Source: an uncultured Lachnospiraceae bacterium (GTDB taxonomy: Bacteria; Bacillota; Clostridia; Lachnospirales; Lachnospiraceae). Taken from it: a DNA stretch of 64,000 nucleotides. Position numbers and translations under genes: made by a program. The notes under the pieces were generated by a model. It ran no database searches, was not told where the DNA came from, and was given only the letters and a program-made list of their open reading frames with translations. How positions within the stretch are numbered: position 1 is the stretch's first letter; every line of letters starts with the position of its first letter. Where the stretch lies: assembly GCA_910588775.1 (NCBI GenBank), contig CAJURH010000014.1, forward strand, positions 1 through 64,000, given 5' to 3'. Shown one piece after another: positions 54,266-63,310 of this stretch.

Positions 54266-54338
54266 AACGGAGTTCTAATTATTTATTATGTCTAAGCGCA
54301 TACTGCATAGAAAAGAGGAAAGGACAACAAAAAGGAAT

Positions 54339-55076
54339 ATGAAAACACTATACTTTGACTGTGGCATGGGCGCGGCGGGAGACATGATCTGCGCCGCATT
54401 GCTGGAACTGATTTTGGACCAGGAGACGACGCTAAAAAAATTAAATCAAATCGGCATTCCAGAGGTGGAGTACCAGACCAAAAAAGAACAAAAACAGCAA
54501 ATCACCGGCACAAGCATGCATGTGAAAATTCACGGGCGCCAGGAAGAATCAGACTATCCTACCCATATCCACCTTCACATGAAGCTGGAAGATATCCAAA
54601 AGATTATCAGTGCCCTGAACGTATCTGACAGGGTAAAGACATCCGTGATGGATATTTATCAGATTATCGCCCAGGCGGAATCCCGTGCCCACAATTGTAC
54701 GGTGGAGGAAGTGCATTTCCACGAAGTGGGCGCCATGGATGCCATTGCGGACATAACGGCGGCCTGCGTCCTCATAGAAGAAATTGGCCCAGACATCATT
54801 CTTGCCAGTCCGGTGCATGTGGGAAAAGGAACCGTCGCCTGCGCCCATGGCATTTTGCCGGTTCCCGCGCCGGCCACGGCTAATATTTTAAAGGACATTC
54901 CCTATTACAGCGAAGATATAGAAGGCGAACTGTGTACACCTACGGGGGCGGCTTTGTTAAAATATTTTGTAAAATCTTTTCAGACGCAGGATGTCTCGTT
55001 CGCCGCTGCAGTGGGCAGAGGAATGGGAAAAAGGGAGTTTCAAAGGCCAAGCTATATCGCCGCTTACCTGATATAA
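54339..55076 (+). CDS. larC1: Nickel-insertion protein LarC, N-terminal domain
   Basis: 245 residues. N-terminal half of LarC: MKTLYFDCGMGAAGDMICAALLEL, then EVHFHEVGAMDAIADITAAC and GTVACAHGILPVPAPATANI, ending at GRGMGKREFQRPSYIAAYLI where the linker to the C-terminal domain would begin. The His-rich stretch HIHLHMKLED fits metal binding. An upstream in-frame ATG at 54288 would add 17 residues, but homology starts at 54339. No larE or larA lies in the window. Confidence 0.85.
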   Translation: MKTLYFDCGMGAAGDMICAALLELILDQETTLKKLNQIGIPEVEYQTKKEQKQQITGTSMHVKIHGRQEESDYPTHIHLHMKLEDIQKIISALNVSDRVKTSVMDIYQIIAQAESRAHNCTVEEVHFHEVGAMDAIADITAACVLIEEIGPDIILASPVHVGKGTVACAHGILPVPAPATANILKDIPYYSEDIEGELCTPTGAALLKYFVKSFQTQDVSFAAAVGRGMGKREFQRPSYIAAYLI

Positions 55077-55165
55077 AAGCCGAACGGACAAGCGTGGTTG
55101 AAAAATTCTATGCTCTTTTGTATAATCTGAGAAGGAATATTATACAAAAAGAGAGGTATCAGAAA

Positions 55166-55678
55166 ATGAAATGCCAAATCAGGAAATGGGAGCAATCAGA
55201 CGCAAAAGATCTGGCGGTGGCGCTTTCAAACAAAAAAATACAGGACAATCTCCGGGATGGACTGCCGTACCCTTATACGGTACAAGATGGGGCCGCTTTT
55301 ATTTCTGAGATGCTTTCCGCGGACGAAAATGAAACATTTGCTTTTGCCATTACCGTGGAAAACAGGGTGATTGGCAGCATCGGCGTTTTTCGGCAGGGCA
55401 ATATTCACAGGCGGACGGCCGAGTTGGGATATTATATCGCTGAAGAATACTGGGGCAGAGGGATTGCGACGGAAGCCATAAAACAAATTTGCTCGTATGT
55501 TTTTAGCAAAAGCGATATGATTCGTATTTATGCGGAACCATTTGCGCATAATATAGCTTCCTGTAGAGCGCTTGAGAAATCGGGTTTTCAGTATGAGGGG
55601 ACCTTGAGAAGTAACGCGGTGAAAAATGGCGAAGCGCTTGATATGAGGATGTACGCATTGGTGAAACGAGATGAATAA
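55166..55678 (+). CDS. GNAT acetyltransferase (RimJ/RimL-like)
   Basis: 170 residues. GNAT fold: N-terminal IRKWEQSDAKDLAVALS, acetyl-CoA loop ELGYYIAEEYWGRGIATEAIKQIC (Q/R-x-x-G-x-G/A), and ASCRALEKSGFQYEG. The start is ATG 55166 with AGAGAGG upstream; the open frame continues into larC1 but has no start signal. Substrate unknown (ribosomal protein or small molecule). Confidence 0.85.
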   Translation: MKCQIRKWEQSDAKDLAVALSNKKIQDNLRDGLPYPYTVQDGAAFISEMLSADENETFAFAITVENRVIGSIGVFRQGNIHRRTAELGYYIAEEYWGRGIATEAIKQICSYVFSKSDMIRIYAEPFAHNIASCRALEKSGFQYEGTLRSNAVKNGEALDMRMYALVKRDE

Positions 55679-55679
55679 A

Positions 55680-56113
55680 GCAATCCTGCATCCTGGCGGC
55701 GTTTTCTTCCTCTGTTTCCTGAAATTATGTCCTAATGGAGGAACGGAATGTTTCAGCGCTTCCTCTAGGGGAAAGAAATGCTGACGGTTAATACATATGC
55801 CAATATATATAAAGATTTTGCGGATGCAGTTCTTTCATCTCACTACGAAACCATTCGGTTCGCAAAAACATTCCCAAATAAGCTACAGACAATGCCAGAA
55901 GTATCAAGGGCGCATGCATGAATGAACAATATACGAATTTATCACAATGCGCAGCTGTCAGACGGGGTATCCTCTGCCTGGCAGCGTTCCCTTGTCATAT
56001 GTTAATAAATAATTCATTCATGCGTTTGTCGTGTTTCAATGGCAACAGGGCTTGAAAAAATAATTTTATGTGGTTATAATAAATAGAATATTGAAAATAG
56101 GAGAATAATAACA
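55680..56113. other. Intergenic stretch before glyS
   Basis: About 430 bp without a recognised gene. I looked for a T-box leader (GGGTGGNACCGCG) upstream of glyS and did not see one. A few short frames after 55781 look like remnants but are not identifiable. Confidence 0.5.
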
Positions 56114-57508
56114 ATGGAAAAAACAATGGACAAGATTGTAGCCCTTGCCAAATCCAGGGGATTTGTATACCCAGGCTCTGAGATATACGGTGGCCTTGCC
56201 AACACTTGGGACTATGGAAATTTGGGCGTGGAATTGAAGAACAATGTAAAGAAGGCATGGTGGCAGAAGTTCGTGCAGGAGTCCCCTTACAACGTGGGCG
56301 TGGACTGCGCTATCCTTATGAATCCCCAGACATGGGTGGCTTCTGGCCATCTGGGCGGCTTTTCCGACCCACTGATGGATTGTAAGGAATGCCATGAGCG
56401 TTTTCGGGCGGATAAAATCATTGAAGATTATTGTCAAGAGAAAGGCATTGCGCTGGAAGGCACAGTGGACGCATGGTCCCAGGAAGAGATGGCGGCTTTT
56501 ATTAAAGAACATCAGATTCCCTGTCCTACCTGCGGTGCGCACAATTTCACAGACATCCGTCAATTTAATCTGATGTTCAAGACTTTCCAGGGTGTAACGG
56601 AGGATGCCAAGAACACCGTATATCTGCGGCCGGAGACTGCCCAGGGCATTTTTGTGAATTTTAAAAATGTACAGCGGACTTCCAGAAAGAAGATTCCTTT
56701 TGGCATCTGCCAGATTGGAAAATCCTTCCGGAACGAAATTACGCCGGGCAACTTCACTTTCCGCACTCGTGAGTTTGAGCAGATGGAGCTGGAATTCTTC
56801 TGCGAGCCGGATACGGATCTGGAATGGTTCGCTTATTGGAAGAAATTCTGTTTGGATTGGCTCAGCTCTTTGGGTCTGAAGGACGATGAAGTGCGCTACC
56901 GGGATCATGAGCCGGAGGAACTTTCTTTCTATAGCAAAGCCACCACGGATGTGGAATTTCTTTTCCCATTTGGTTGGGGTGAGCTGTGGGGCATCGCAGA
57001 CCGGACGGACTATGACCTGACCCAGCATCAGAATGTATCCGGCCAGGATATGAGCTACTTTGACGATGAGAAGAAAGAGAAATACGTGCCATATGTTATC
57101 GAGCCTTCTCTGGGCGCCGACCGCATGGTTTTGGCTTTCCTGTGCAGCGCCTATGATGAGGAAGTGTTGGATGCGGAAAAAGGGGATGTGCGCACGGTGC
57201 TTCATTTTCACCCGGCATTGGCGCCTGTGAAAATCGGCGTGTTGCCCCTGTCCAAGAAACTGGCCGAGGGCGCGGAGAAGATTTACCATAAATTGAGCAA
57301 GTATTATAATTGCGAGTACGACGATAGGGGCAACATCGGAAAACGCTACCGCAGACAGGACGAGATTGGAACGCCGTACTGCGTGACCTATGATTTTGAC
57401 TCGGAAGAAGACGGTGCAGTGACCATTCGTGACCGGGACAGCATGGAGCAGGAGCGGGTGAAGATCGAGGATCTGGAAGCCTATTTTGCCGATAAGTTTG
57501 TATTTTAG
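56114..57508 (+). CDS. glyS: Glycyl-tRNA synthetase (alpha2 type)
   Basis: 464-residue class II synthetase. Motif 1 region near the start (RGFVYPGSEIYGGLANTWDYG), zinc-type Cys pairs (DCKECHERF; CPTCGAHN), motif 2 (LRPETAQGIFVNFKN, FRNEITP) and motif 3 (EPSLGADRMVLAFL), then a C-terminal anticodon-binding domain (VLPLSKKLAEGAEKIYHKL). This homodimeric form is typical of Clostridia. It ends 12 bp before the PPi-PFK gene, so they are probably co-transcribed. Confidence 0.97.
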   Translation: MEKTMDKIVALAKSRGFVYPGSEIYGGLANTWDYGNLGVELKNNVKKAWWQKFVQESPYNVGVDCAILMNPQTWVASGHLGGFSDPLMDCKECHERFRADKIIEDYCQEKGIALEGTVDAWSQEEMAAFIKEHQIPCPTCGAHNFTDIRQFNLMFKTFQGVTEDAKNTVYLRPETAQGIFVNFKNVQRTSRKKIPFGICQIGKSFRNEITPGNFTFRTREFEQMELEFFCEPDTDLEWFAYWKKFCLDWLSSLGLKDDEVRYRDHEPEELSFYSKATTDVEFLFPFGWGELWGIADRTDYDLTQHQNVSGQDMSYFDDEKKEKYVPYVIEPSLGADRMVLAFLCSAYDEEVLDAEKGDVRTVLHFHPALAPVKIGVLPLSKKLAEGAEKIYHKLSKYYNCEYDDRGNIGKRYRRQDEIGTPYCVTYDFDSEEDGAVTIRDRDSMEQERVKIEDLEAYFADKFVF

Positions 57509-57520
57509 GAGATTGAGAAT

Positions 57521-58762
57521 ATGAAGGGAAACGTAATCGTAGGACAGTCCGGGGGACCCACTGCGGCCACAAACTCCAGCCTGGCAGGCGTGTACCGCAC
57601 GGCCAAGGACAGAGGCGCCGGCAAGGTGTACGGGATGCTGCATGGGATTCAGGGGCTGATGAAAGAGAGGTACATTGACCTGTCTGAGCATATTACCACG
57701 GAGCTGGACGCGGAGCTTTTGAAAAGGACGCCGGCCGCTTATCTTGGTTCTTGCCGGTATAAACTGCCGGAAATCCATCAGGATATGGATTTATATGACC
57801 GTATTTTTGAGATTCTCCATAAACTGGATATAGAGGCTTTCGTCTATATCGGCGGAAATGATTCCATGGACACCATCAAGAAACTCTCGGATTATGCCAT
57901 TGTGAAAGGCCATGACTGTAGATTTATAGGGTGCCCTAAGACCATTGACAATGACCTGGCGTTGACGGACCACACGCCCGGTTATGGAAGCGCGGCTAAG
58001 TATATCGGCACTTCGGTGAAGGAGATTATCCGGGACAGCTTCTGTTTAGAATACGACAAAGGGCTGGTCACCATTGTGGAAATTATGGGTAGAAATGCTG
58101 GATGGCTGACTGGCGCGGCGGCTTTGGCGGGAGGCGAAGATTGTGCCGGGCCGGATTTGATTTACCTGCCGGAGCTGGATTTTGATTTGGATAAATTCCT
58201 GGACAAGATTCGGGAGCTTTTGGCCAAGAAGCCCTCTGTGGTAGTGGCTGTGTCCGAGGGAATCCGCAACCCGGATGGGACCTATGTCTGCGAGGCGGGA
58301 ACGGCGGTGGAATATGTGGACGCGTTTGGCCACAAACAGCTAACGGGAACGGCCGCGTACCTGTGCAATGTGGTGTCTGGCCAGGTGGGATGCAAGACTA
58401 GGGCCATTGAACTGAGCACCCTGCAGCGCTCTGCGTCCCATTCCGCGTCCAGAATCGATATCCTGGAAGCGTACCAGGTGGGTGGAGCGGCGGTGAAGGC
58501 GGCCGACGAGGGAGATTCGGGAAAAATGGTGGTGCTGGAGCGTCTGTCTGACGATCCGTACCAGTGCGGCACAGAGGTGAAGGATGTGCACAAAATCGCC
58601 AATGACGAGAAACTGGTTCCCAGAGAGTGGGTAAATGCGGACGGGACTTATGTGACCGATGAATTTGTATCTTACGTGCGGCCGCTGATCCAGGGCGACG
58701 TTTCCCCCATCATGGTAGATGGCATCCCCAGACATTTGTATAAGCCAAGCGTATTGTTTTAG
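57521..58762 (+). CDS. pfp: Pyrophosphate-dependent 6-phosphofructokinase
   Basis: 413 residues. PFK-family motifs: GQSGGPTAATNSSLAGVY at the start, IGGNDSM (G111-S115), PKTIDNDL (P139-L146) and MGRNAGWL. Asp in GGND and Lys in PKTIDND are the PPi-using signatures; ATP-dependent enzymes have Gly there (GGDG, PGTIDND). It makes fructose-1,6-bisphosphate from PPi. Two genes on is PPDK, which supplies PPi, so glycolysis is likely PPi-coupled. Confidence 0.92.
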   Translation: MKGNVIVGQSGGPTAATNSSLAGVYRTAKDRGAGKVYGMLHGIQGLMKERYIDLSEHITTELDAELLKRTPAAYLGSCRYKLPEIHQDMDLYDRIFEILHKLDIEAFVYIGGNDSMDTIKKLSDYAIVKGHDCRFIGCPKTIDNDLALTDHTPGYGSAAKYIGTSVKEIIRDSFCLEYDKGLVTIVEIMGRNAGWLTGAAALAGGEDCAGPDLIYLPELDFDLDKFLDKIRELLAKKPSVVVAVSEGIRNPDGTYVCEAGTAVEYVDAFGHKQLTGTAAYLCNVVSGQVGCKTRAIELSTLQRSASHSASRIDILEAYQVGGAAVKAADEGDSGKMVVLERLSDDPYQCGTEVKDVHKIANDEKLVPREWVNADGTYVTDEFVSYVRPLIQGDVSPIMVDGIPRHLYKPSVLF

Positions 58763-58774
58763 AATGTATTGAAA

Positions 58775-58818
58775 AAGGTGTAAAGGCTATGGAATATCAC
58801 AGGTTTTACGCCTTTTTT
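58775..58818 (+). terminator. Intrinsic terminator of the glyS-pfp operon
   Basis: AAGGTGTAAA (58775-58784) pairs with TTTACGCCTT (58805-58814), followed by a T run (58813-58818). Confidence 0.8.
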
Positions 58819-58844
58819 GTGGGTAAATATGGTAAAAACAATTC

Positions 58845-58873
58845 TTGACGGATGGAAAGAATATCTATAGAAT
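58845..58873 (+). promoter_or_regulatory. Sigma-A promoter of ppdK
   Basis: TTGACG (58845-58850), 17-bp spacer, TAGAAT (58868-58873). Confidence 0.8.
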
Positions 58874-58941
58874 GAAGGGTAAAAAGAAGTGGACTTTCGG
58901 AGGATTCCCAGAGTGCACAGAAAACTTAGGAGGATTGTAGA

Positions 58942-61563
58942 ATGGCAAAATGGGTTTATTTATTTAAAGAGGGAAATGCCGATATGAGAAACCTTCTGGG
59001 CGGAAAAGGGGCCAACCTGGCCGAGATGACCAATTTGGGCCTGCCGATTCCCCAGGGTTTTACCGTAACTACAGAAGCCTGTACCAACTATTATGAGAGA
59101 GGAAGACGGATTGCGGATGATATCAAGTCCCAGATTTTTGAAGCAATGGCTGTTTTGGAGAAAGAGCAGGGCAGGCATTTTGGCGACACAGAGGACCCGC
59201 TGCTGGTGTCCGTTCGTTCTGGAGCCCGCGCATCCATGCCGGGGATGATGGATACCATTTTGAACCTGGGACTCAACGATGAGGCGGTGGAAGGTTTTGC
59301 CAGGAGAACAGGCAACCCCAGATTTGCATACGATTCCTACAGAAGATTCATCCAGATGTATTCCGATGTGGTAATGGAGATTCCAAAGTCCCGGTTTGAG
59401 AAAATTTTGGACGAGGAAAAGGAAGCCAGGGATGCGGAGTTTGACACTGATTTGACGGCAGAAGATTTAAAAGAAATCATTGCCAAATTTAAACAGGTCT
59501 ACAGGGATTCCAGAGGATCGGATTTCCCGCAGGACCCCAGAAAACAGTTGATGGGAGCTGTAAAGGCCGTGTTCCGTTCCTGGGACAATCCCCGCGCCAT
59601 TGTGTACCGCCGTATGAATGATATTCCTGGAGACTGGGGCACTGCGGTGAACGTGCAGGCTATGGTGTTCGGAAACATGGGCGACACTTCCGGCACTGGC
59701 GTTGCCTTTACCCGGAATCCGTCCACTGGAGAAAAAGGAATATACGGTGAATATCTGATTAATGCCCAGGGCGAAGATGTGGTGGCAGGCGTGCGTACGC
59801 CCCAGCCCATTTCCAGACTGGAAGAAGATATGCCCGATTGCTACCAGGAATTTATGGACATTGCCCAGAAGCTGGAAAGCCATTACCGGGATATGCAGGA
59901 CATGGAATTTACCATCCAGGAGGGCAAGCTGTATTTCCTGCAGACGCGTAATGGTAAGCGTACGGCCCAGGCTGCGCTGAAAATCGCCTGTGATCTTGTG
60001 GACGAAGGCAAGATCACCAAGGAAGAGGCGGTGACCCGCATCGATGCCAAGTCCCTGGATCAGCTTTTGCATCCAACTTTTGATGCGGAGGCTCTGAAGA
60101 ACGGAACGGTAATCGGCGAAGCTCTTCCCGCTTCTCCAGGAGCGGCAGCCGGTAAGGTTTACTTCACCGCGGAAGAGGCCAAAGCGGCTCACGAGGCAGG
60201 CGAGCGGGTTATCCTGGCGCGTCTGGAGACTTCCCCAGAGGATATTGAGGGCATGCACGCCGCCGAGGGAATTCTTACCGTTCGCGGCGGTATGACTTCC
60301 CATGCGGCAGTGGTTGCCAGGGGCATGGGCACGGCCTGCGTGTCTGGATGTGGCGAGATTACCATGCATGAAGAAGAGAAGTATTTCGAACTGGGCGGAG
60401 AGACCATCAAGGAGGGAGATTATCTTTCTCTGGACGGCTCCACAGGCAAGATTTACCTGGGTGATATCCAGACTCAGGAAGCGTCCATCGGTGGAAACTT
60501 CGGAAGGCTGATGGAATGGGCGGACAAATTCCGCACTATGAAGGTGCGGACCAACGCAGACACTCCAGCGGATACAGAGAATGCCGTGCGTCTGGGTGCG
60601 GAGGGCATTGGTCTGTGCCGGACGGAGCATATGTTCTTTGACGCGGAGCGAATTCCTAAGATTCGCAAGATGATTCTGTCCGATACCGAGGAAGCCAGAG
60701 AAGAAGCGTTGAATGAACTGATTCCGTTCCAGAAAGCGGATTTCAAAGCTATGTACGAAGCGCTGGAAGGAAAACCCATGACCGTGCGTTATCTGGACCC
60801 GCCGCTGCATGAATTCCTGCCCACTGACCCGGAGGATATTGCGGCGCTGGCGAAAGATATGGGGCTGACTGTGGAAGAAGTGAAATCCAGATGCAGCGAG
60901 CTGCATGAATTCAATCCGATGATGGGCCATAGAGGATGCCGTCTGGCAGTGACCTATCCGGAAATTGCCCGGATGCAGACCCGCGCAGTCATGGAGGCGG
61001 CTATTGAGGTGACCCGGGAAAAAGGTTACCGCATCGTGCCAGAGATTATGATTCCTCTGGTGGGTGAGAAGAAAGAATTCAAGTATGTGAAAGATTTGGT
61101 GGTGGAAACGGCTGAAAAAGTAAAAGAGGAAAAAAGCTCCGACATACGCTACCATATCGGCACCATGATTGAGGTGCCCAGAGCGGCGCTTTTGGCAAAT
61201 GAAATTGCGGAAGAGGCGGAGTTCTTCTCCTTTGGAACCAACGACCTGACCCAGATGGCGTTCGGTTTCTCCAGAGATGACGCCGGCAAGTTTTTGGATT
61301 CCTATTACAAAACAAAAATCTACGAGTTCGACCCGTTTGCAAGACTGGATACAAAAGGCGTGGGCCAGTTGGTGCGGATGGCGGCGAAGAAAGGACGTTC
61401 CGTTCGCGCCAATATGAAGCTTGGCATCTGCGGAGAGCACGGCGGCGATCCGTCTTCCATCGAATTCTGCCACCAGGTTGGTTTAAACTATGTGTCCTGT
61501 TCCCCTTACCGTGTGCCCATCGCACGGCTAGCGGCGGCGCAGGCGGCTATTCATAATAAATAA
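58942..61563 (+). CDS. ppdK: Pyruvate, phosphate dikinase
   Basis: 873 residues, almost the same length as the well-studied Clostridium symbiosum enzyme (874). N-terminal ATP-grasp domain (LLGGKGANLAEMTNLGLPIPQGFTVTTEAC), phospho-His domain GGMTSHAAVVARGMG with H454, and C-terminal TIM barrel (LGAEGIGLCRTEHMFF, MGHRGCRLAVTYPEI, GICGEHGGDP with the catalytic Cys). It interconverts PEP + AMP + PPi with pyruvate + ATP + Pi. It follows pfp, fitting PPi-based glycolysis. AGGAGG precedes the ATG. Confidence 0.98.
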   Translation: MAKWVYLFKEGNADMRNLLGGKGANLAEMTNLGLPIPQGFTVTTEACTNYYERGRRIADDIKSQIFEAMAVLEKEQGRHFGDTEDPLLVSVRSGARASMPGMMDTILNLGLNDEAVEGFARRTGNPRFAYDSYRRFIQMYSDVVMEIPKSRFEKILDEEKEARDAEFDTDLTAEDLKEIIAKFKQVYRDSRGSDFPQDPRKQLMGAVKAVFRSWDNPRAIVYRRMNDIPGDWGTAVNVQAMVFGNMGDTSGTGVAFTRNPSTGEKGIYGEYLINAQGEDVVAGVRTPQPISRLEEDMPDCYQEFMDIAQKLESHYRDMQDMEFTIQEGKLYFLQTRNGKRTAQAALKIACDLVDEGKITKEEAVTRIDAKSLDQLLHPTFDAEALKNGTVIGEALPASPGAAAGKVYFTAEEAKAAHEAGERVILARLETSPEDIEGMHAAEGILTVRGGMTSHAAVVARGMGTACVSGCGEITMHEEEKYFELGGETIKEGDYLSLDGSTGKIYLGDIQTQEASIGGNFGRLMEWADKFRTMKVRTNADTPADTENAVRLGAEGIGLCRTEHMFFDAERIPKIRKMILSDTEEAREEALNELIPFQKADFKAMYEALEGKPMTVRYLDPPLHEFLPTDPEDIAALAKDMGLTVEEVKSRCSELHEFNPMMGHRGCRLAVTYPEIARMQTRAVMEAAIEVTREKGYRIVPEIMIPLVGEKKEFKYVKDLVVETAEKVKEEKSSDIRYHIGTMIEVPRAALLANEIAEEAEFFSFGTNDLTQMAFGFSRDDAGKFLDSYYKTKIYEFDPFARLDTKGVGQLVRMAAKKGRSVRANMKLGICGEHGGDPSSIEFCHQVGLNYVSCSPYRVPIARLAAAQAAIHNK

Positions 61564-61571
61564 AAAAGCAA

Positions 61572-61606
61572 AAAAGGGCTTGCCAGAATGATTGGCGGGC
61601 CCTTTT
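61572..61606 (+). terminator. Intrinsic terminator of ppdK
   Basis: AAGGGCTTGCCA pairs with TGGCGGGCCCTT around loop GAATGAT, followed by TTTT (61603-61606). Confidence 0.85.
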
Positions 61607-61704
61607 CCTATGTTTACAATTATCGGTTTTTCCAGTATAATAAATCTGAACATATGAAAATTGCTGTATACGGAAAGATTTTTAATACCAGGAGAAAAAG
61701 GTGG

Positions 61705-63111
61705 ATGCTGACATACGATTTGGATAAAAGGAATGGCCGCGCATTATACGAATATCTCTATCAGTGCATCAAAGAGGATATTTTAAACGGAAGACTGATT
61801 ACAGGGGAGAAACTGCCTTCCAAACGGGCGCTGGCCAGGCATCTGCAAGTGAGTGTGATCACGGTGGAGAACGCCTATGGCCAGTTGATTGTGGAGGGTT
61901 ACATTCAGCCAGTGGAGAAGAAGGGATATTTTGTGCGTCCGGTGGAAGGCAATGTAAAAAAGGGCGGCAGGGGAAAGGAGCAGGCATACCTGCATGAGAT
62001 TGTAAAGTCCCATCAGAAGCCGGACTGGTTTCTGGATTTTACGGCAAATGGGGTGAATCCAGAATATTTTCCATTCTCCGTGTGGTCCCGGTTGATGCGC
62101 AAGGTCCTCACAGAGCAGGAGAAAGGGCTGCTGGAGAAGGTGGACTGCCAGGGAGAGCCGAAGCTTCGCAAAGCCATTGCAGATTATTTGTATCATTTTC
62201 GGGGAATGGATGTGGCCCCGGAACAGATTGTGGTGGGCGCCGGGGCGGAGCATCTGTATGGGTTGTTGATTCAGCTTCTGGGGTTTCAGAAGATTTATGC
62301 GCTGGAAGATCCGGGTTATCGGAAGATTGGGCAGATTTATAAGAGATATGGGGTGGATTGTCGTTACGTAAATCTGGACAGTGACGGCTTGTCGGTGGAG
62401 GGGCTTTCTCAGAGCAGGCCAGACGTGGTGCACATCTGTCCGTCCCATCACTATCCCACAGGCATTGTGATGCCCATTAAGCGCAGGCAGGAGATTTTGA
62501 AATGGGCAGGAGGGGAAAAGGGGCGGTACATTATTGAAGACGATTATGATAGCGAGTTTCGTTTTACAGGCAGGCCCATTGAATCTTTGGAGGGCATTGA
62601 CCATTGGGGCAAAGTCATCTATATGAACACTTTTTCCAAAACCATCGCCCCGTCCATTCGGGTAGGTTATATGGTTTTGCCGCCCCATCTGATGGAGAAG
62701 TACCAGAGGGAGATGGGGTTTTACGCCTGCGCAGTGCCCAGTTTTGAGCAGCATACCCTGGCCGCGTTTATCAGTCAGGGGTACTTTGAGCAGCATCTAA
62801 ACCGGATGCGCAATTACTACCGTAGCAAGCGGGATCAGGTTGTAGAGGCGCTGAAAAAGAATCCAGCGTTTGCCGGGTCTGTAATCCGGGAAGCGGACGC
62901 GGGACTGCATTTTCTGTTGGAAGTGCAAACACGAAAGGAAGATCCCAAGCTGGTGGAGGAATGTAGAAAAAGGGGATTGAAAATTGCTTGTCTGTCTCAG
63001 TTCTATCAGAATCCCCACGCAGGCAGAAAACATACGCTTTTAATTAATTATTCTGGGCTGGATTGCAGTCGTCTGGAGCAGGGGCTTGAGCTTCTCCAGA
63101 GTGTGTTGTGA
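61705..63111 (+). CDS. MocR-type (GntR-aminotransferase) regulator
   Basis: 468 residues. N-terminal GntR winged helix (YEYLYQCIKEDILNGRLITGEKLPSKRALARHLQVSVITVENAYGQLIVEGYI, about 11-70), then a fold-type I aminotransferase-like domain with DDYDSEFRF and the PLP-binding Lys in TFSKTIAPSIR (K312). Such MocR/PdxR proteins sense PLP or amino-related ligands; PdxR is one possibility, but no pdxST is adjacent. The start is ATG 61705 with AAGGTGG upstream; an ATG at 61657 is possible. Confidence 0.88.
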   Translation: MLTYDLDKRNGRALYEYLYQCIKEDILNGRLITGEKLPSKRALARHLQVSVITVENAYGQLIVEGYIQPVEKKGYFVRPVEGNVKKGGRGKEQAYLHEIVKSHQKPDWFLDFTANGVNPEYFPFSVWSRLMRKVLTEQEKGLLEKVDCQGEPKLRKAIADYLYHFRGMDVAPEQIVVGAGAEHLYGLLIQLLGFQKIYALEDPGYRKIGQIYKRYGVDCRYVNLDSDGLSVEGLSQSRPDVVHICPSHHYPTGIVMPIKRRQEILKWAGGEKGRYIIEDDYDSEFRFTGRPIESLEGIDHWGKVIYMNTFSKTIAPSIRVGYMVLPPHLMEKYQREMGFYACAVPSFEQHTLAAFISQGYFEQHLNRMRNYYRSKRDQVVEALKKNPAFAGSVIREADAGLHFLLEVQTRKEDPKLVEECRKRGLKIACLSQFYQNPHAGRKHTLLINYSGLDCSRLEQGLELLQSVL

Positions 63112-63200
63112 AAAGAACATTAAGGATTTATCCCAAAGTGTGACATTTGTTTTAAATTTTGTAGATATGGTTAAATAAGGGGTGCATTTTCAGGGAAGTA

Positions 63201-63209
63201 TGTTATAAT
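63201..63209 (+). promoter_or_regulatory. Extended -10 promoter for the terminal gene
   Basis: TGT-TATAAT (63201-63209) with no good -35 box; 102 bp upstream of the last ORF start. A 9-bp hairpin, AACCACCAG/CTGGTGGTT (63251-63273), lies in the leader. Confidence 0.4.
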
Positions 63210-63310
63210 GAATCCGTTGAAAAAACTGTTCAGTCCGAATAGTAGTAGCGAACCACCAGTTTATCTGGTGGTTGTTTAGTCGTATATAATGGTTGAGGAG
63301 TTCAAGATTG

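Noticed and set aside
55680..56113. T-box leader upstream of glyS
   Set aside because: The conserved T-box sequence and specifier-type stems were not found.
59467..61473. Very long open frame (668 codons) antisense to ppdK, and a 570-codon one antisense to glyS (56066-57778)
   Set aside because: Both lie opposite well-conserved genes, have no ribosome sites, and encode low-likelihood peptides rich in His/Phe/Arg. They are shadows caused by codon bias.
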